This document shows positions 26,531-36,694 of a stretch of DNA of 64,000 nucleotides, piece after piece. The translations under genes and the position numbers were made by a program. Within the stretch, counting starts at the first letter, position 1; every line of letters starts with the position of its first letter. Below the pieces are notes generated by a model that did not search any database, had not been told where the DNA came from, and saw only the letters and a list, made by a program, of their open reading frames with translations. The DNA lies in contig NZ_CP031010.1 of assembly GCF_003584565.2 (NCBI RefSeq), positions 930,001-994,000 of the forward strand. The letters run 5' to 3'. This DNA comes from Alteromonas sp. RKMC-009. GTDB taxonomy: Bacteria > Pseudomonadota > Gammaproteobacteria > Enterobacterales > Alteromonadaceae.

Positions 26531-29143
26531 GTGTTAAGTGAATATCGTAAACATGTTGAAGAACGTGCTGCTGAAGGTATCCCCCCTAAACCCCTGAATC
26601 CGGAGCAGGTTGCCGGTCTGGTCGACTTACTGAAAAATCCGCCTGCTGGTGAAGAAGAGACGTTATTAGAACTCATTTCTGAGCGTGTTCCTCCGGGCGT
26701 GGATGAAGCGGCTTACGTTAAGGCCGGTTTTCTGAGTGCCATTGCGAAAGGCGAAGACAGTTGTCCCCTTATTGATAAAGAAAAAGCGGTTGAACTGCTG
26801 GGTAACATGCACGGCGGTTATAACATCGCTACACTGGTAGAGCTGCTTGATGATAAAGAACTGGCTCCGCTGGCGGCGAAAGAACTTAAACATACCCTGC
26901 TGATGTTTGATGCCTTCCATGATGTAGATGAAAAACGTAAAGCGGGCAACGAATTTGCTGCTGATGTGATGACATCATGGGCAGAAGGCGAGTGGTTTAC
27001 TGGCAGGAAGCAAATGGAAGACAAAATCACTTACTCTGTCTTCAAAGTTACCGGCGAAACCAATACTGACGACCTGTCTCCGGCCCCGGATGCATGGTCA
27101 CGCCCTGATATCCCTTTGCATGCCCTTGCGGCTTATAAAATGACCCGTGACGGTCTTGAACCGGAAGAGCACGGCGTGAAAGGCCCGATGAAGCAAATCG
27201 AAGAGGTAAAAGCCAAAGGTTATCCGGTCGCTTTCGTTGGTGACGTTGTGGGTACCGGCTCCTCACGTAAGTCAGCCACCAACTCTGTTTTGTGGTTCTT
27301 CGGTGAAGATCTGCCGGGTGTGCCTAACAAGCGCGGTGGTGGTGTCTGTATCGGTTCTAAAGTAGCACCAATCTTCTTTAATACCATGGAAGATGCCGGC
27401 GCACTGGTATTCGAAGCCGACGTAGAAAAAATGAACATGGGTGATGTTATCGACATCTATCCCTTCGAAGGTAAAATCACTAATCACGAAACCGGCGAAT
27501 TGCTGGCGGAGTACAGCTACAAATCTAAGGTAATTCTGGATGAGGTTCGTGCCGGTGGCCGTATTAATCTCATCATCGGTCGCGGATTAACTGAGCGTGC
27601 CCGCGAAGCGCTGGGTATGGGCCCGTCTGATCTGTTCCGTAAGCCGGAGCAACCCGCCGACACCGGTAAAGGCTTCTCCCTTGCACAGAAAATGGTTGGC
27701 AAAGCTTGTGGCGTGGAAGGTATCCGTCCGGGTACTTACTGTGAGCCGAAAATGACCACTGTGGGCTCTCAGGATACTACAGGCCCGATGACCCGTGACG
27801 AACTGAAAGACCTGGCCTGTCTTGGCTTCACGGCGGATCTGACCATGCAGTCTTTCTGTCACACCGCGGCTTATCCTAAGCCGGTAGACATCGAAACTCA
27901 GCACACCCTGCCTGACTTCATCATGAACCGCGGTGGTGTCTCCCTGCGTCCCGGTGACGGAATCATCCACAGCTGGCTGAACCGTATGCTGCTGCCCGAC
28001 ACGGTCGGTACCGGTGGCGACTCGCACACCCGTTTCCCTCTGGGTATTTCTTTCCCCGCGGGTTCCGGTCTGGTTGCTTTTGCTGCGGCTACCGGTGTGA
28101 TGCCGCTGGATATGCCTGAGTCAATCCTGGTTCGTTTCAAAGGCGAGCGTCAGCCCGGCATCACCCTGCGTGACCTGGTTCACGCGATTCCTCTGTACGG
28201 TATCAAGCAGGGCCTGCTGACGGTAGAGAAGAAAGGTAAGATTAACGCATTCTCCGGCCGCATCCTTGAGATTGAAGGTCTGGAAGACTTAACGGTAGAA
28301 CAGGCTTTCGAACTGTCTGATGCCTCTGCAGAGCGTTCTGCAGCAGGCTGTACAATCAACCTGTCTGAAGGGTCCATCGCCGAATACCTCAAGTCCAACA
28401 TCACCATGCTGCGCTGGATGATCAATGAAGGTTACGGCGATCCCCGTACGCTTGAGCGTCGTGCTCAGAAGATGGAAGAGTGGCTGGCGTCGCCATCTTT
28501 GATGCGCGCTGACGCAGATGCTGAATACGCAGAAGTGATTGAAATCGACCTGTCAGAAATCAAAGAGCCCATCGTGTGCTGCCCGAACGACCCGGACGAT
28601 GCGAAAACACTGTCTGAGGTTGCCGGCGACAAGGTGGACGAAGTATTCATCGGTTCCTGCATGACCAACATCGGACACTTCCGTGCCGCAGGTAAACTGC
28701 TGGAGCAGTACAACAAAACCATTCCAACCCGCCTGTGGATTTCTCCGCCCACTAAGATGGATAAAGCCCAGTTGATGGAGGAAGGTTATTACAACATTTA
28801 CGGCCGCGTGGGTGTTCGTACCGAAATGCCGGGCTGTTCACTGTGTATGGGTAACCAGGCGCGTGTTGATGCCGGTGCCACGGTACTGTCTACTTCGACC
28901 CGTAACTTCCCTAACCGTCTTGGTGATGGTGCCAACGTATACCTGACTTCTGCTGAACTGGCAGCTGTCGGCGCGATTGTTGGCCGGATCCCCACGGCTG
29001 CAGAATACATGGAATATGCCGGTAAAATCGACTCTATGGCAGCCGATGTATACCGCTATCTGAACTTCGATAAGATGGAAAGCTTTAAGAAAGCAGAAGA
29101 GGATGCAAAGGCTAAGATCATTCCGACATTGAATGTTGCCTGA
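26531..29143 (+). CDS. acnB: aconitate hydratase B
   Basis: An 870-residue bifunctional aconitase/2-methylisocitrate dehydratase of the TCA cycle. The swapped AcnB architecture is clear: N-terminal HEAT-like domain (SEYRKHVEERAAEGIPPKPL), swivel domain with VGTGSSRKSATNS, then the catalytic region with GTGGDSHTRFPLGI and the three cluster Cys, one in CCPNDP/GSCMTNIGHFRAA and two in GCSLCMGNQAR. The frame is open from 26492, but AAGGAGG at 26515-26522 and alignment with the family N-terminus set the start at the GTG at 26531. A terminator follows. Single-gene unit. Confidence 0.97.
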   Translation: MLSEYRKHVEERAAEGIPPKPLNPEQVAGLVDLLKNPPAGEEETLLELISERVPPGVDEAAYVKAGFLSAIAKGEDSCPLIDKEKAVELLGNMHGGYNIATLVELLDDKELAPLAAKELKHTLLMFDAFHDVDEKRKAGNEFAADVMTSWAEGEWFTGRKQMEDKITYSVFKVTGETNTDDLSPAPDAWSRPDIPLHALAAYKMTRDGLEPEEHGVKGPMKQIEEVKAKGYPVAFVGDVVGTGSSRKSATNSVLWFFGEDLPGVPNKRGGGVCIGSKVAPIFFNTMEDAGALVFEADVEKMNMGDVIDIYPFEGKITNHETGELLAEYSYKSKVILDEVRAGGRINLIIGRGLTERAREALGMGPSDLFRKPEQPADTGKGFSLAQKMVGKACGVEGIRPGTYCEPKMTTVGSQDTTGPMTRDELKDLACLGFTADLTMQSFCHTAAYPKPVDIETQHTLPDFIMNRGGVSLRPGDGIIHSWLNRMLLPDTVGTGGDSHTRFPLGISFPAGSGLVAFAAATGVMPLDMPESILVRFKGERQPGITLRDLVHAIPLYGIKQGLLTVEKKGKINAFSGRILEIEGLEDLTVEQAFELSDASAERSAAGCTINLSEGSIAEYLKSNITMLRWMINEGYGDPRTLERRAQKMEEWLASPSLMRADADAEYAEVIEIDLSEIKEPIVCCPNDPDDAKTLSEVAGDKVDEVFIGSCMTNIGHFRAAGKLLEQYNKTIPTRLWISPPTKMDKAQLMEEGYYNIYGRVGVRTEMPGCSLCMGNQARVDAGATVLSTSTRNFPNRLGDGANVYLTSAELAAVGAIVGRIPTAAEYMEYAGKIDSMAADVYRYLNFDKMESFKKAEEDAKAKIIPTLNVA

Positions 29144-29163
29144 CTTGAGTTATAAACTATCGG

Positions 29164-29193
29164 GCCGGGTACCTCAGGGACCCGGCTTTTTTT
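29164..29193 (+). terminator. intrinsic terminator after acnB
   Basis: GCCGGGT (29164-29170) pairs perfectly with ACCCGGC (29180-29186), followed by seven T (29187-29193). It lies immediately upstream of the DUF192 gene's ribosome binding site. Confidence 0.92.
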
Positions 29194-29213
29194 GTCTTTG
29201 CAAGGAAGAAATA

Positions 29214-29660
29214 ATGAAATCATTCATGGTGCTGAGAAATTGCCTGCTTATCTTGTGTGTTGCCCTTGCTGCATGCCAGAGTGCTGCGCAGGAGCCGGTT
29301 GAATTTGACACTGCCGCCATTGAAGTGGCGGGTAAATCGCTGCCGGTGGAGTTTGCAAACACACCAGAGCAACGGGCACGTGGCCTCATGTATCGCCAGT
29401 CTTTATGCGAAGATTGTGGCATGCTGTTCAGGTTTGTGCCGGTGAGGCAAGCCAGTATGTGGATGAAAAATACATTTGTACCGCTGGATGTGGCATTTAT
29501 CGACGGGAATGGCGTGATTACAGATATAAAACCGCTGATGCCGCATGACTTAACGTCTGTGGGAGCATCGAAAGCGGTGATGTACGCGCTGGAAATGAAT
29601 CAAGGGTGGTTTGCGGCAAATAATGTTCGTGTCGGCGACCACATTAGTATCAAAATTTAA
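29214..29660 (+). CDS. DUF192 family secreted lipoprotein
   Basis: A 148-residue protein with a lipoprotein signal (LCVALAACQS, Cys near 20). The DUF192 core has VEFANTPEQRARGLMYRQSL, CGMLFRF, ASMWMKNTFVPLDVAFID and YALEMNQGWFAANNVRVGD, the family's conserved wording. Function is unknown across the family. The chosen ATG has AAGGAAG 5 bp upstream; the longer frame from 29133 overlaps acnB and runs through its terminator. lysC starts 33 bp after its stop, so the two are probably co-transcribed. Confidence 0.88.
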   Translation: MKSFMVLRNCLLILCVALAACQSAAQEPVEFDTAAIEVAGKSLPVEFANTPEQRARGLMYRQSLCEDCGMLFRFVPVRQASMWMKNTFVPLDVAFIDGNGVITDIKPLMPHDLTSVGASKAVMYALEMNQGWFAANNVRVGDHISIKI

Positions 29661-29693
29661 CACATCAACGTGTTGGGAAAACCGGAGAATACC

Positions 29694-31043
29694 GTGACGA
29701 ATCCTCTTAATATCGCCAAATTTGGTGGTACGAGTGTTGCTACTTATCAGGCTATGCAAAACTGTGCCAGAATCGTGGCTGGCAATGAGGCGACACGCAT
29801 TGTTGTCGTCAGTGCTCAGGCAGGCGTAACAAATCACCTTGTCAGCATTGCGCACACAGCGTTGACCAGCGAGCAGATCAAAGACACCTGCCAGGCTATC
29901 ATCGACATCGAAATGGCTGTGCTGGCACAAATTAAAAACAAAGATTCGGTCAGTGACAAACTGGAAGACTTGTTTGAAGAACTTCGCGGTCTGGCGAATC
30001 ATGAAGAAATTTTGCACCGCGACGATTTAAAAGATCAGCTGCTCTCTATGGGCGAACGTATGTCGTCGTTGTTGTTCAGTGCGGTTCTGGCAGAACAGTC
30101 GGTGACTACTCTGAACTTTGATGTGCGTAAAGTACTGCGTACTGACAGTGAATTCGGTGAAGCCGTTCCGCAACTGGAAGACATTGAGCAGTTAGCTGAA
30201 CAATTGCTGCGCCCGGAAATTAAAGACGCAATCGTAGTGACTCAGGGATTTGTCGGTGCCAACGAAGAAGGCAAAACAACCACGCTGGGTCGTGGTGGCT
30301 CAGACTTCACTGCTGCCTTATTGGCTGAAGCACTGAAAGCTGATACCTGCGAAATCTGGACCGATGTAACGGGTGTTTACACCACGGATCCCCGTATTGT
30401 TTCTGCAGCCTATCCATTACCTGAACTGAGCTTTGAAGAAGCGGCAGAGATGGCCACATTCGGTGCCAAAGTTCTTCACCCGGCCACTATGGAACCGGCG
30501 CTGCGTAAAGATATCAAAGTGTTCGTGGGTTCCAGTAAAGAGCCTGAAAAAGGCGGCACATGGATCATGCGCGACTGCGAAGTTGAGCCTCCGTACCGTG
30601 CGATCACCCGCCGTAAAGAGCAGGTGATGGTAACGGTTAAAACGCCGAAGATGATGTATGCTCAGGGCTTCCTGCAACAGGTTTTTGCTATAATTGCCAA
30701 GCATAAACTCAGCGTAGATCTGGTAACGACTTCAGAAATTTCTGTGTCATTCACGCTGGATAACCCGGCTAACTCTGTGGCATCCCGTTTGAATAAAGAA
30801 ACCATTGCAGAGCTGGAAACGATTTGTGATGTAACCGTTGAGAAAGGTTTCGATCTGGTTACCGTGGTCGGCAATCACATGCAAACAGCGAAAGGTGTAT
30901 CCAGCCGTATTTTCGCGGCAGTACATGATTACAATTTGCGGATGATTTGCTTCGGCGCAAACCCCCACAATTTGTCATTCCTGGTGAATGAAGAGAACAG
31001 CACTGACATTGTGCAGAAACTGCATAAAGAGTTGTTTGAATAA
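29694..31043 (+). CDS. lysC: lysine-sensitive aspartokinase (LysC type)
   Basis: Phosphorylates aspartate at the head of the lysine/threonine/methionine and diaminopimelate pathway. The N-terminal kinase motif IAKFGGTSVATYQAM, GERMSSLLFSAVL, the LGRGGSDFTAALLAEAL site and WTDVTGVYTTDPRIV are followed by ACT regulatory domains (about 300-449). A GTG start at 29694 with GGAG 6 bp upstream gives 449 residues, the same as E. coli LysC; a GTG 24 bp earlier lacks a site. There is no homoserine dehydrogenase domain. The 33-bp gap upstream is too short for a lysine riboswitch. Confidence 0.95.
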   Translation: MTNPLNIAKFGGTSVATYQAMQNCARIVAGNEATRIVVVSAQAGVTNHLVSIAHTALTSEQIKDTCQAIIDIEMAVLAQIKNKDSVSDKLEDLFEELRGLANHEEILHRDDLKDQLLSMGERMSSLLFSAVLAEQSVTTLNFDVRKVLRTDSEFGEAVPQLEDIEQLAEQLLRPEIKDAIVVTQGFVGANEEGKTTTLGRGGSDFTAALLAEALKADTCEIWTDVTGVYTTDPRIVSAAYPLPELSFEEAAEMATFGAKVLHPATMEPALRKDIKVFVGSSKEPEKGGTWIMRDCEVEPPYRAITRRKEQVMVTVKTPKMMYAQGFLQQVFAIIAKHKLSVDLVTTSEISVSFTLDNPANSVASRLNKETIAELETICDVTVEKGFDLVTVVGNHMQTAKGVSSRIFAAVHDYNLRMICFGANPHNLSFLVNEENSTDIVQKLHKELFE

Positions 31044-31050
31044 TAAGAGG

Positions 31051-31076
31051 AGGGCAGTTATCAGACTGCCCTTTTT
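31051..31076 (+). terminator. intrinsic terminator after lysC
   Basis: AGGGCAGT (31051-31058) pairs with ACTGCCCT (31065-31072), loop TATCAG, T-run to 31076. It lies immediately before the AraC-type gene start. Confidence 0.92.
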
Positions 31077-31081
31077 AATGC

Positions 31082-31789
31082 ATGCCTGATTCCCTTTCAA
31101 TCCGTTCTTACAGCAAGCAAACAACGGGTCACAGTCACGACTTTCATCAGCTCGTGCTGCCCCTCAGTGGTGTTATCAATATTGCCGCAGGGGACATAAA
31201 GGGGAAGGTCGCACCCGGTGAATGCGTAGTTATCCGGCGTAACACCCTGCACATATTTACTGCCGAAGAACAGGCCAGGTTTGTTGTGGCAGACTTACAC
31301 GAGTTACCCGATAACCTCTCAGATGCAGTTGCCAGCGTTTTTGCTGTCAGTAAGCCCATGACATCGCTTTTATCTTTTATCGCAACCCAGCTTGAACACA
31401 GAGTCAGTAGTGAGGTGGAAACACTGATGCTGCAAATTTTTCTGGCGGTGCTTGCAGAACAGGAGCAGGGCGTTGCATTAGACCCGCGGATCCGGAATGT
31501 GGTGGAGTTTATTGAAATCCGGCTCAGTGAGTCTCTCACCATAGAGGATATGGCTTCTGTGGCGTGCATGAGCGGGACTCAGTTCAAAAAGATTTTCAGG
31601 GCACAAACGGGGAAAACGCCGGCACGGTATATCACGGCATTAAGAATGGAGAAGGCGAGAGCACTGCTTATTCATACCGATATGCCGGTACAGCGGGTGG
31701 CTGAAGAAGCCGGTTATCAGGACCTTTCTGCCTTCAGCCGCCGTTTTTCTGCCTATTTCGGACTTCCCCCGTCTAAAATGCTGCAGTAA
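31082..31789 (+). CDS. AraC-family transcriptional regulator with cupin domain
   Basis: A 235-residue regulator. The N-terminal cupin-like sensor (about 1-95) has HDFHQLVLPLSG and PGECVVIRRNTLH. The C-terminal pair of HTH motifs (about 140-235) includes IEDMASVACMSGTQFKKIFRAQTGKTP and VQRVAEEAGYQDLSAFSRRF, followed by FGLPPSK. The first ATG lies just 6 bp after the lysC terminator T-run and lacks a strong ribosome binding site. The DMT exporter gene begins 110 bp downstream on the same strand and is its probable target, a common pairing. Confidence 0.9.
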   Translation: MPDSLSIRSYSKQTTGHSHDFHQLVLPLSGVINIAAGDIKGKVAPGECVVIRRNTLHIFTAEEQARFVVADLHELPDNLSDAVASVFAVSKPMTSLLSFIATQLEHRVSSEVETLMLQIFLAVLAEQEQGVALDPRIRNVVEFIEIRLSESLTIEDMASVACMSGTQFKKIFRAQTGKTPARYITALRMEKARALLIHTDMPVQRVAEEAGYQDLSAFSRRFSAYFGLPPSKMLQ

Positions 31790-31899
31790 TCAATGCCCCT
31801 AATTGCGTCTTTGCAACACCATGAAGCGTCCTTTCTGCAAAGTGCTTTTCAATTCGCCTGTTTATACTGTCTTTAAATTCATCATTTATTAAAATTTTC

Positions 31900-32844
31900 A
31901 TGTCTGAACAGCAACACCTCTTCCGCTGCGTGCTGGCTATTATCATTGCCAGTTTTTTATGGGGAACCACAGGGACCGCCGCCAGCTTTGCGCCGGATGT
32001 CAGCCCCCTCGCCATTGGCGCTGTGGCAACGGGTGGTGGCGGTTTTCTGATGCTGTTGAAATCTTCCGGTCCGCTGCTCAGGCAACGGGGTTTATTGTTT
32101 TCTCAATATAAATACGTTTTCTGGGGAGGTCTTAGTGTGGCCGTCTATCCACTGGCCTTTTACTCTTCAATGCGTCTGGCCGGCGTCGCCATCGGTACAG
32201 TCATATCCATTGCCAGTGCTCCGTGCTTCGCAGTTTTAATGGAGCGGTTTATTAACGGCAGGCCTGTAACGGCAAAATGGATGCTGAGTTTTTTGCTCGG
32301 GTTTGCCGGGATCTTGTGCCTGGTCATGGCTAAACCACACGCTGATACTGCTGTAGCCGGTGATCAACGTGAATGGGGGATTCTGCTCGGCTTGTTGGCA
32401 GGCTTAACCTATGCCGCCTACTCATGGACAGGTAAAACTATGATAGTCAACGGCGTGCGTTCAGATGTCGCCATGGCAGTACAATTTGGAGTTGCTTCCT
32501 GTCTTCTGCTGCCCTCATTGTTCTTTACCGGAGATAATCTGCTTGCCTCTTCCGGTAATATTACGGTTGCCCTGTATATGGCTCTCATCCCTATGTTTGG
32601 CGGCTATCTGTTATTCGGATACGGATTACAAAAAATAGATGCGAGTATTGCCACGCTGATCACGCTGCTTGAGCCGGTGGTCGCCACGTTACTGGCTGTG
32701 TGGATGTTGTCTGAACGGTTTTCACTGACCGGATGGATGGGGATTGGACTTATTGCGGGTTGTATTGCTGTGCAGATGATAAAGGGCGGACGGAAAGCTA
32801 AGCGCCGCCGGCACGCAGAGGTGCTTCAGTCTGACCCTCAGTAA
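31900..32844 (+). CDS. EamA/DMT-family exporter
   Basis: A 314-residue inner-membrane protein with about ten TM helices arranged as two EamA repeats (for example FLWGTTGTAASFAPDVSPLAIGA near the start, and GLLAGLTYAAYSWTGKTMI to ASIATLITLLEPVVATLLAVWMLSE in the second half). Related proteins export amino acids or other metabolites; the substrate is unknown. The Lys/Arg-rich tail (KGGRKAKRRRHAE) is cytoplasmic. The last 47 bp overlap the convergent GGDEF gene, so no terminator sits between them. Confidence 0.9.
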   Translation: MSEQQHLFRCVLAIIIASFLWGTTGTAASFAPDVSPLAIGAVATGGGGFLMLLKSSGPLLRQRGLLFSQYKYVFWGGLSVAVYPLAFYSSMRLAGVAIGTVISIASAPCFAVLMERFINGRPVTAKWMLSFLLGFAGILCLVMAKPHADTAVAGDQREWGILLGLLAGLTYAAYSWTGKTMIVNGVRSDVAMAVQFGVASCLLLPSLFFTGDNLLASSGNITVALYMALIPMFGGYLLFGYGLQKIDASIATLITLLEPVVATLLAVWMLSERFSLTGWMGIGLIAGCIAVQMIKGGRKAKRRRHAEVLQSDPQ

Positions 32845-34435
32845 TAAAGCAGTCCCGTCCCGATGACTTCGCCCTGTACAGGGCGTCATCTGCTTTCTTA
32901 AGCAACTTTTCCGGCAGCAGGGGTTCCCCCTCTCTCTGCCAGGCAATACCGGCAGACACAGTGACTATATGCTTACTGTCATCTCTGCTTTCGTGGGGAA
33001 TGTTTGCCAGTCTGATCCCGTTCAGTAAGGTTTCTGCAACCTTGACAGCTCCCTGCGCAGAGGTTTGCTGAAGCACGATAAGAAATTCTTCTCCGCCATA
33101 ACGGACAACGATATCTGTGCCGGTGCGGGTATTTTTACGCAGCAGAGCGGCAACCTGTTTTAACACTTTGTCACCGCCTGCGTGGCCATAGTGGTCGTTA
33201 TAACGTTTGAAATAATCTACATCGGCCAGGATAACGGCAATATTACCGCCTCCTGCTCTGACCGGCAGAGGGAGATTTCTGAAATAACTGTCCAGGTGCC
33301 TCCGGTTCGCAAGCCCTGTCAGGGGATCGGTATTGCTGATCTTTTCCAGTTGTTTGTTGTGCTGGAGTACCTCGTTGCGCTGATGATTTATCAGGGCGAA
33401 CATCTCATTGAGCTTACGACCCAGCCGGAAAGCTTCATTGCGGCCTCTGTATGGCGTCTGGCGGGAAAAGTCCCTGCTACGCATAGCAAAGCTTACGTTG
33501 TCGTGAATACTGGCTATCGGCGCGATAAGTTGCCGGTTTACCCACAAATAGAACACTGCAATTACAGTCAGCGTGATCAGAATCCCGGCAATTAGGCTGG
33601 CATCGAACAACGAATTATCATATTGCCTTGGTCTGGGTTGTATCGACAGAGCAAAAAGCGGGGTGTTCTGCAGACTGTTGATGACCAGATACAGTCTGCC
33701 TTTAAATGGCTGTGCATGCACCGGGCTGCCGGATGCAAAGTTCAGTGAAAATGCTTCAGGGTTATCAGGCAGAGCTTTTTGCGAGTGAAAGATAATGTCA
33801 CCTGCCATACCCGGCGTAAGTGAATCGACAAACTGTTGATCGATAAAGCGCCACAGCACCAGTGTACCGGCTGGTTCGCCATTTTCATCAGAAGGTAACA
33901 CGGGATGAAAAATTGCCACTGCAGGATTCCCCGCAATGCGGGTGAAAAGAGTGTGGGCAGATGGCTGTGCCGGTGCTTCATTACCGGCGCTGTTCAGATT
34001 CAATTTCGTCGAAGATGACAGGTTCTCCGGCACGAGTTCTGTGCCGTCGTCACGATAACTTCTGCCACTGATTAATTCACCGCTTCTGTCATAAAGGTAC
34101 CAGCCATTGATATGAATTCGCCGGTAGGATTCGGGGATGAGATAATTTTCTTCAAACCAGTCACTGTCTCTGTGCATGGCGGCGTTATACATTGCATCCC
34201 ATACGGCACTGTCGTAGACCAGATTGTGCAAAGACTCCAGTTCCTGTCGTACCTGAGAGGCGACCCTTTCAAGGTCCTGACGATCACCCTCCTGCGCCAT
34301 TGTTTCAAATGCTGGCAGGATGTAGTAATAGCGGATAAATGCTTGAGCACTGAGAATAGTCAGGCACGCCAGAAGGATGCCCAGCATAAGCTGGGTGCGC
34401 AGCGTGTTGAATTTAATCATTCGTCGGGGCAGCAT
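32798..34435 (-). CDS. CHASE4-type/HAMP/GGDEF diguanylate cyclase
   Basis: A 545-residue membrane enzyme that makes c-di-GMP. TM1 (about 15-33), a periplasmic domain of about 230 residues resembling CHASE4 (VYDSAVWDAMYNAA, YDRSGELISGRSY), TM2 (about 278-298), a HAMP-like linker, and a GGDEF domain (about 365-535) with DPLTGLANRRHLD, ADVDYFKRYNDHYGHAGGD and the active-site RYGGEEF. The inhibitory RxxD site is not present at its usual place (TGTD occupies it), so product inhibition is probably weak. An alternative start is the ATG five codons in. The 3' end overlaps the convergent exporter gene by 47 bp. Confidence 0.93.
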   Translation of the reverse strand: MLPRRMIKFNTLRTQLMLGILLACLTILSAQAFIRYYYILPAFETMAQEGDRQDLERVASQVRQELESLHNLVYDSAVWDAMYNAAMHRDSDWFEENYLIPESYRRIHINGWYLYDRSGELISGRSYRDDGTELVPENLSSSTKLNLNSAGNEAPAQPSAHTLFTRIAGNPAVAIFHPVLPSDENGEPAGTLVLWRFIDQQFVDSLTPGMAGDIIFHSQKALPDNPEAFSLNFASGSPVHAQPFKGRLYLVINSLQNTPLFALSIQPRPRQYDNSLFDASLIAGILITLTVIAVFYLWVNRQLIAPIASIHDNVSFAMRSRDFSRQTPYRGRNEAFRLGRKLNEMFALINHQRNEVLQHNKQLEKISNTDPLTGLANRRHLDSYFRNLPLPVRAGGGNIAVILADVDYFKRYNDHYGHAGGDKVLKQVAALLRKNTRTGTDIVVRYGGEEFLIVLQQTSAQGAVKVAETLLNGIRLANIPHESRDDSKHIVTVSAGIAWQREGEPLLPEKLLKKADDALYRAKSSGRDCFITEGQTEAPLRAGGA

Positions 34436-34501
34436 TGGTCGTTTTGCATCTTTACAGTATAAACGCTGTCAGCAGCTTTGCCTGAAAGCCAGGCAGAAAA
34501 T

Positions 34502-34531
34502 AAAAAAAAGGCGCGTCCTTACGGACGCGCC
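34502..34531 (-). terminator. intrinsic terminator of the chemoreceptor gene
   Basis: GGCGCGTCC (34510-34518) pairs with GGACGCGCC (34523-34531); on the minus strand a U-rich tract follows (complement of the A-run 34502-34509). It lies 24 bp after the chemoreceptor stop. Confidence 0.92.
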
Positions 34532-34554
34532 TTTGCATTGAAAAATGTGAAAAA

Positions 34555-36579
34555 TTACACTTTAAACTGTCGGATAGATTGCTGCAGTTCTTCAGCCAGA
34601 CGGGCCACCTCTGAGCTGGACTCAGAAGTCTGCTGCGCACCGATAGTGGTTTCTTCAGCAATACCAACAATGGTTTCCAGTTTCTCACTGATTTCCTGAG
34701 AAACTGTGTTCTGTTCGCGGGCTGACTGCTCAATTTGAGTACTGACATCATAAGCCTTGCGAACCGCATCTGAAATCACGTCCAGCGCTTTCGTTGCATT
34801 GTCTGTTTGTTCAACACACACAGCCGTCTGCTCTTTACCCTGATTCATGACTGACACGGCTTTTTCTGCTCCGGCCTGCAGCATTTCGATCATAGCATTA
34901 ATTTCCTGCGTCGATTGCTGCGTGCGTGAGGCAAGGGTACGCACCTCGTCAGCAACAACCGCGAAGCCACGACCCTGCTCTCCGGCACGGGCAGCCTCAA
35001 TAGCTGCGTTTAGAGCAAGCAGGTTGGTCTGGTCGGCAACACCACGGATAACATCCAGAATGCCACCGATGCTTGCACTGTCCTGATGCAGTTTATTAAT
35101 AACTTCAGCGGCTTGCTGAACGTCCTGGGCAAGTACTTCAATAGTGCGTTTGTTTTCCAGTGAAATAGTACGTACTTTTTCGGCTTCGCTGTCCGCGTGG
35201 CGGATTTCGTTCAGCGTGTCTTCCGCACTCTGACTGACCAGTTGAGAAGTGCTGTGCATCTCTGTAGTTGCTGTTGCCACCTGGGCGATTTGCGACTTCT
35301 GGTTCTGAATAGAATGGGTCGTTTGCGTTGTTACCGTTGATGTTTGCTCAGAAGCTGCAGCCAGTTGCTCTGCACGGGTATTGATACCGGTGATTAATGA
35401 CTTCAGGTTGGCAATCAGCTTGTTACAATTCTTCGCTAACTGACCAAATTCGTCCTCAGCAGTGTCATCCAGACGGTGGGTTAAATCACCGGAAGATGCG
35501 ACGGTCAGCAGTTCGTTCACGCGGTTTAACGGACGGGTAATGGCAATCACGGTCCAGTATCCGATAACAATGGCTGCTGCAAGCGATGCAAGAGCGACAA
35601 TGATAACGATGGTATTACCTGAGGTAACTTTCGAAGATACCTGCTCATCAATATCATCTGCTTTCTGATCGGCCTGCTTAAGTAAGGCTTCCAGGGCTGC
35701 GATACCTTCCTGACCATTTTTGTCAGAACGGGCCAGTGCCTGTTCGGCTGCATTGCGGAATTCCAGACGCGCTTTTTGTAACTGCAGCACACCGTCTGAA
35801 CCCGTGATAGCATCAATGGCGTCGTCCACCAGGCCTGAGATTTCATCCAGCGTTCCTGAAGTATCACTGCCGGCCGCCGTCGCCTGCATGTTGTTCATGA
35901 GTTCGCGGACTTTACCCACGGTGAGCTCTACTTCATTGCCCAGTACCTGTGCCCGCACCAACGTCTGGGTTTTGGCATATTCGTTAGCAACGGTAATAAG
36001 ACCAAGCAAAGTGCTTTCCAGCTCACCACCGATATCTGAAGCTTGCTGAAGGGCACGGTTTGCAGCGACTGCATCAGATTCAGAGAAATCCAGCAGGTAG
36101 GTAGAGGCGTCGTCGGCATTATCTTCCACATCACCAACCTTGTCGAAAATGGCATTACGCATTTCCATAGACTGACGGTGATTGCTGTACATGGCTTCGA
36201 CGTTAGTCACGTATTCATTATAAGATTCACGGACACCGGTAAGACTGCTCTGCATGGCACTGTCATCAGACAATACGGAATTCAGCGCTTTTAATTCAGC
36301 ATCAAAGTCGGCTTTGCTGCCGGTAAACCGTGCATATTTGTTTTCCAGACCGGTGACCTGCTCTTCGATATAAGCTTCGAAGGTGACCCGGCTCATATTC
36401 AGAAAACTCGCTTTTAATGAGTTGCTGCTTGAAAGGGTAGGTACCGCGACCCGGTTAACCTCATCAACCGCTGATCCCACAGCGTTGAGGTTAATGAGTG
36501 ACGACACACTGATAATAATTAACAACAGACTTATAGTGATAAATCCGCCGATAATACGCATTGCTACCGTGATTTTCAT
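34555..36579 (-). CDS. methyl-accepting chemotaxis protein
   Basis: A 674-residue transmembrane chemoreceptor. TM1 near 10-32, a large helical periplasmic domain (about 33-320) of helical-bundle type, TM2 near 322-345 ([24 protein letters not shown]), HAMP (about 346-400), and a signalling domain with the highly conserved hairpin tip near 525-550 ([20 protein letters not shown] followed by [15 protein letters not shown]). The sensed compound is unknown. A strong AGGAG ribosome binding site lies 6 bp before the ATG, and a near-consensus sigma-28 promoter lies about 115 bp upstream. Confidence 0.95.
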   Translation of the reverse strand: MKITVAMRIIGGFITISLLLIIISVSSLINLNAVGSAVDEVNRVAVPTLSSSNSLKASFLNMSRVTFEAYIEEQVTGLENKYARFTGSKADFDAELKALNSVLSDDSAMQSSLTGVRESYNEYVTNVEAMYSNHRQSMEMRNAIFDKVGDVEDNADDASTYLLDFSESDAVAANRALQQASDIGGELESTLLGLITVANEYAKTQTLVRAQVLGNEVELTVGKVRELMNNMQATAAGSDTSGTLDEISGLVDDAIDAITGSDGVLQLQKARLEFRNAAEQALARSDKNGQEGIAALEALLKQADQKADDIDEQVSSKVTSGNTIVIIVALASLAAAIVIGYWTVIAITRPLNRVNELLTVASSGDLTHRLDDTAEDEFGQLAKNCNKLIANLKSLITGINTRAEQLAAASEQTSTVTTQTTHSIQNQKSQIAQVATATTEMHSTSQLVSQSAEDTLNEIRHADSEAEKVRTISLENKRTIEVLAQDVQQAAEVINKLHQDSASIGGILDVIRGVADQTNLLALNAAIEAARAGEQGRGFAVVADEVRTLASRTQQSTQEINAMIEMLQAGAEKAVSVMNQGKEQTAVCVEQTDNATKALDVISDAVRKAYDVSTQIEQSAREQNTVSQEISEKLETIVGIAEETTIGAQQTSESSSEVARLAEELQQSIRQFKV

Positions 36580-36694
36580 CCGAACTCCTGAAACACAGTT
36601 TTATTTATTGTTGTAGTCTATCAGTTGTGTTCTTTATGACTGATATGAAGGACGTGACATGACCTGCCATCTTTTAGTTACTCTCCGCAAGTTT

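Noticed and set aside
27587..28027. 146-codon minus-strand frame within acnB
   Set aside because: Antisense shadow of the strongly coded acnB; no ribosome binding site or family match.
29100..29693. Lysine riboswitch for lysC
   Set aside because: The 33-bp gap before lysC and the coding DUF192 gene leave no suitable leader.
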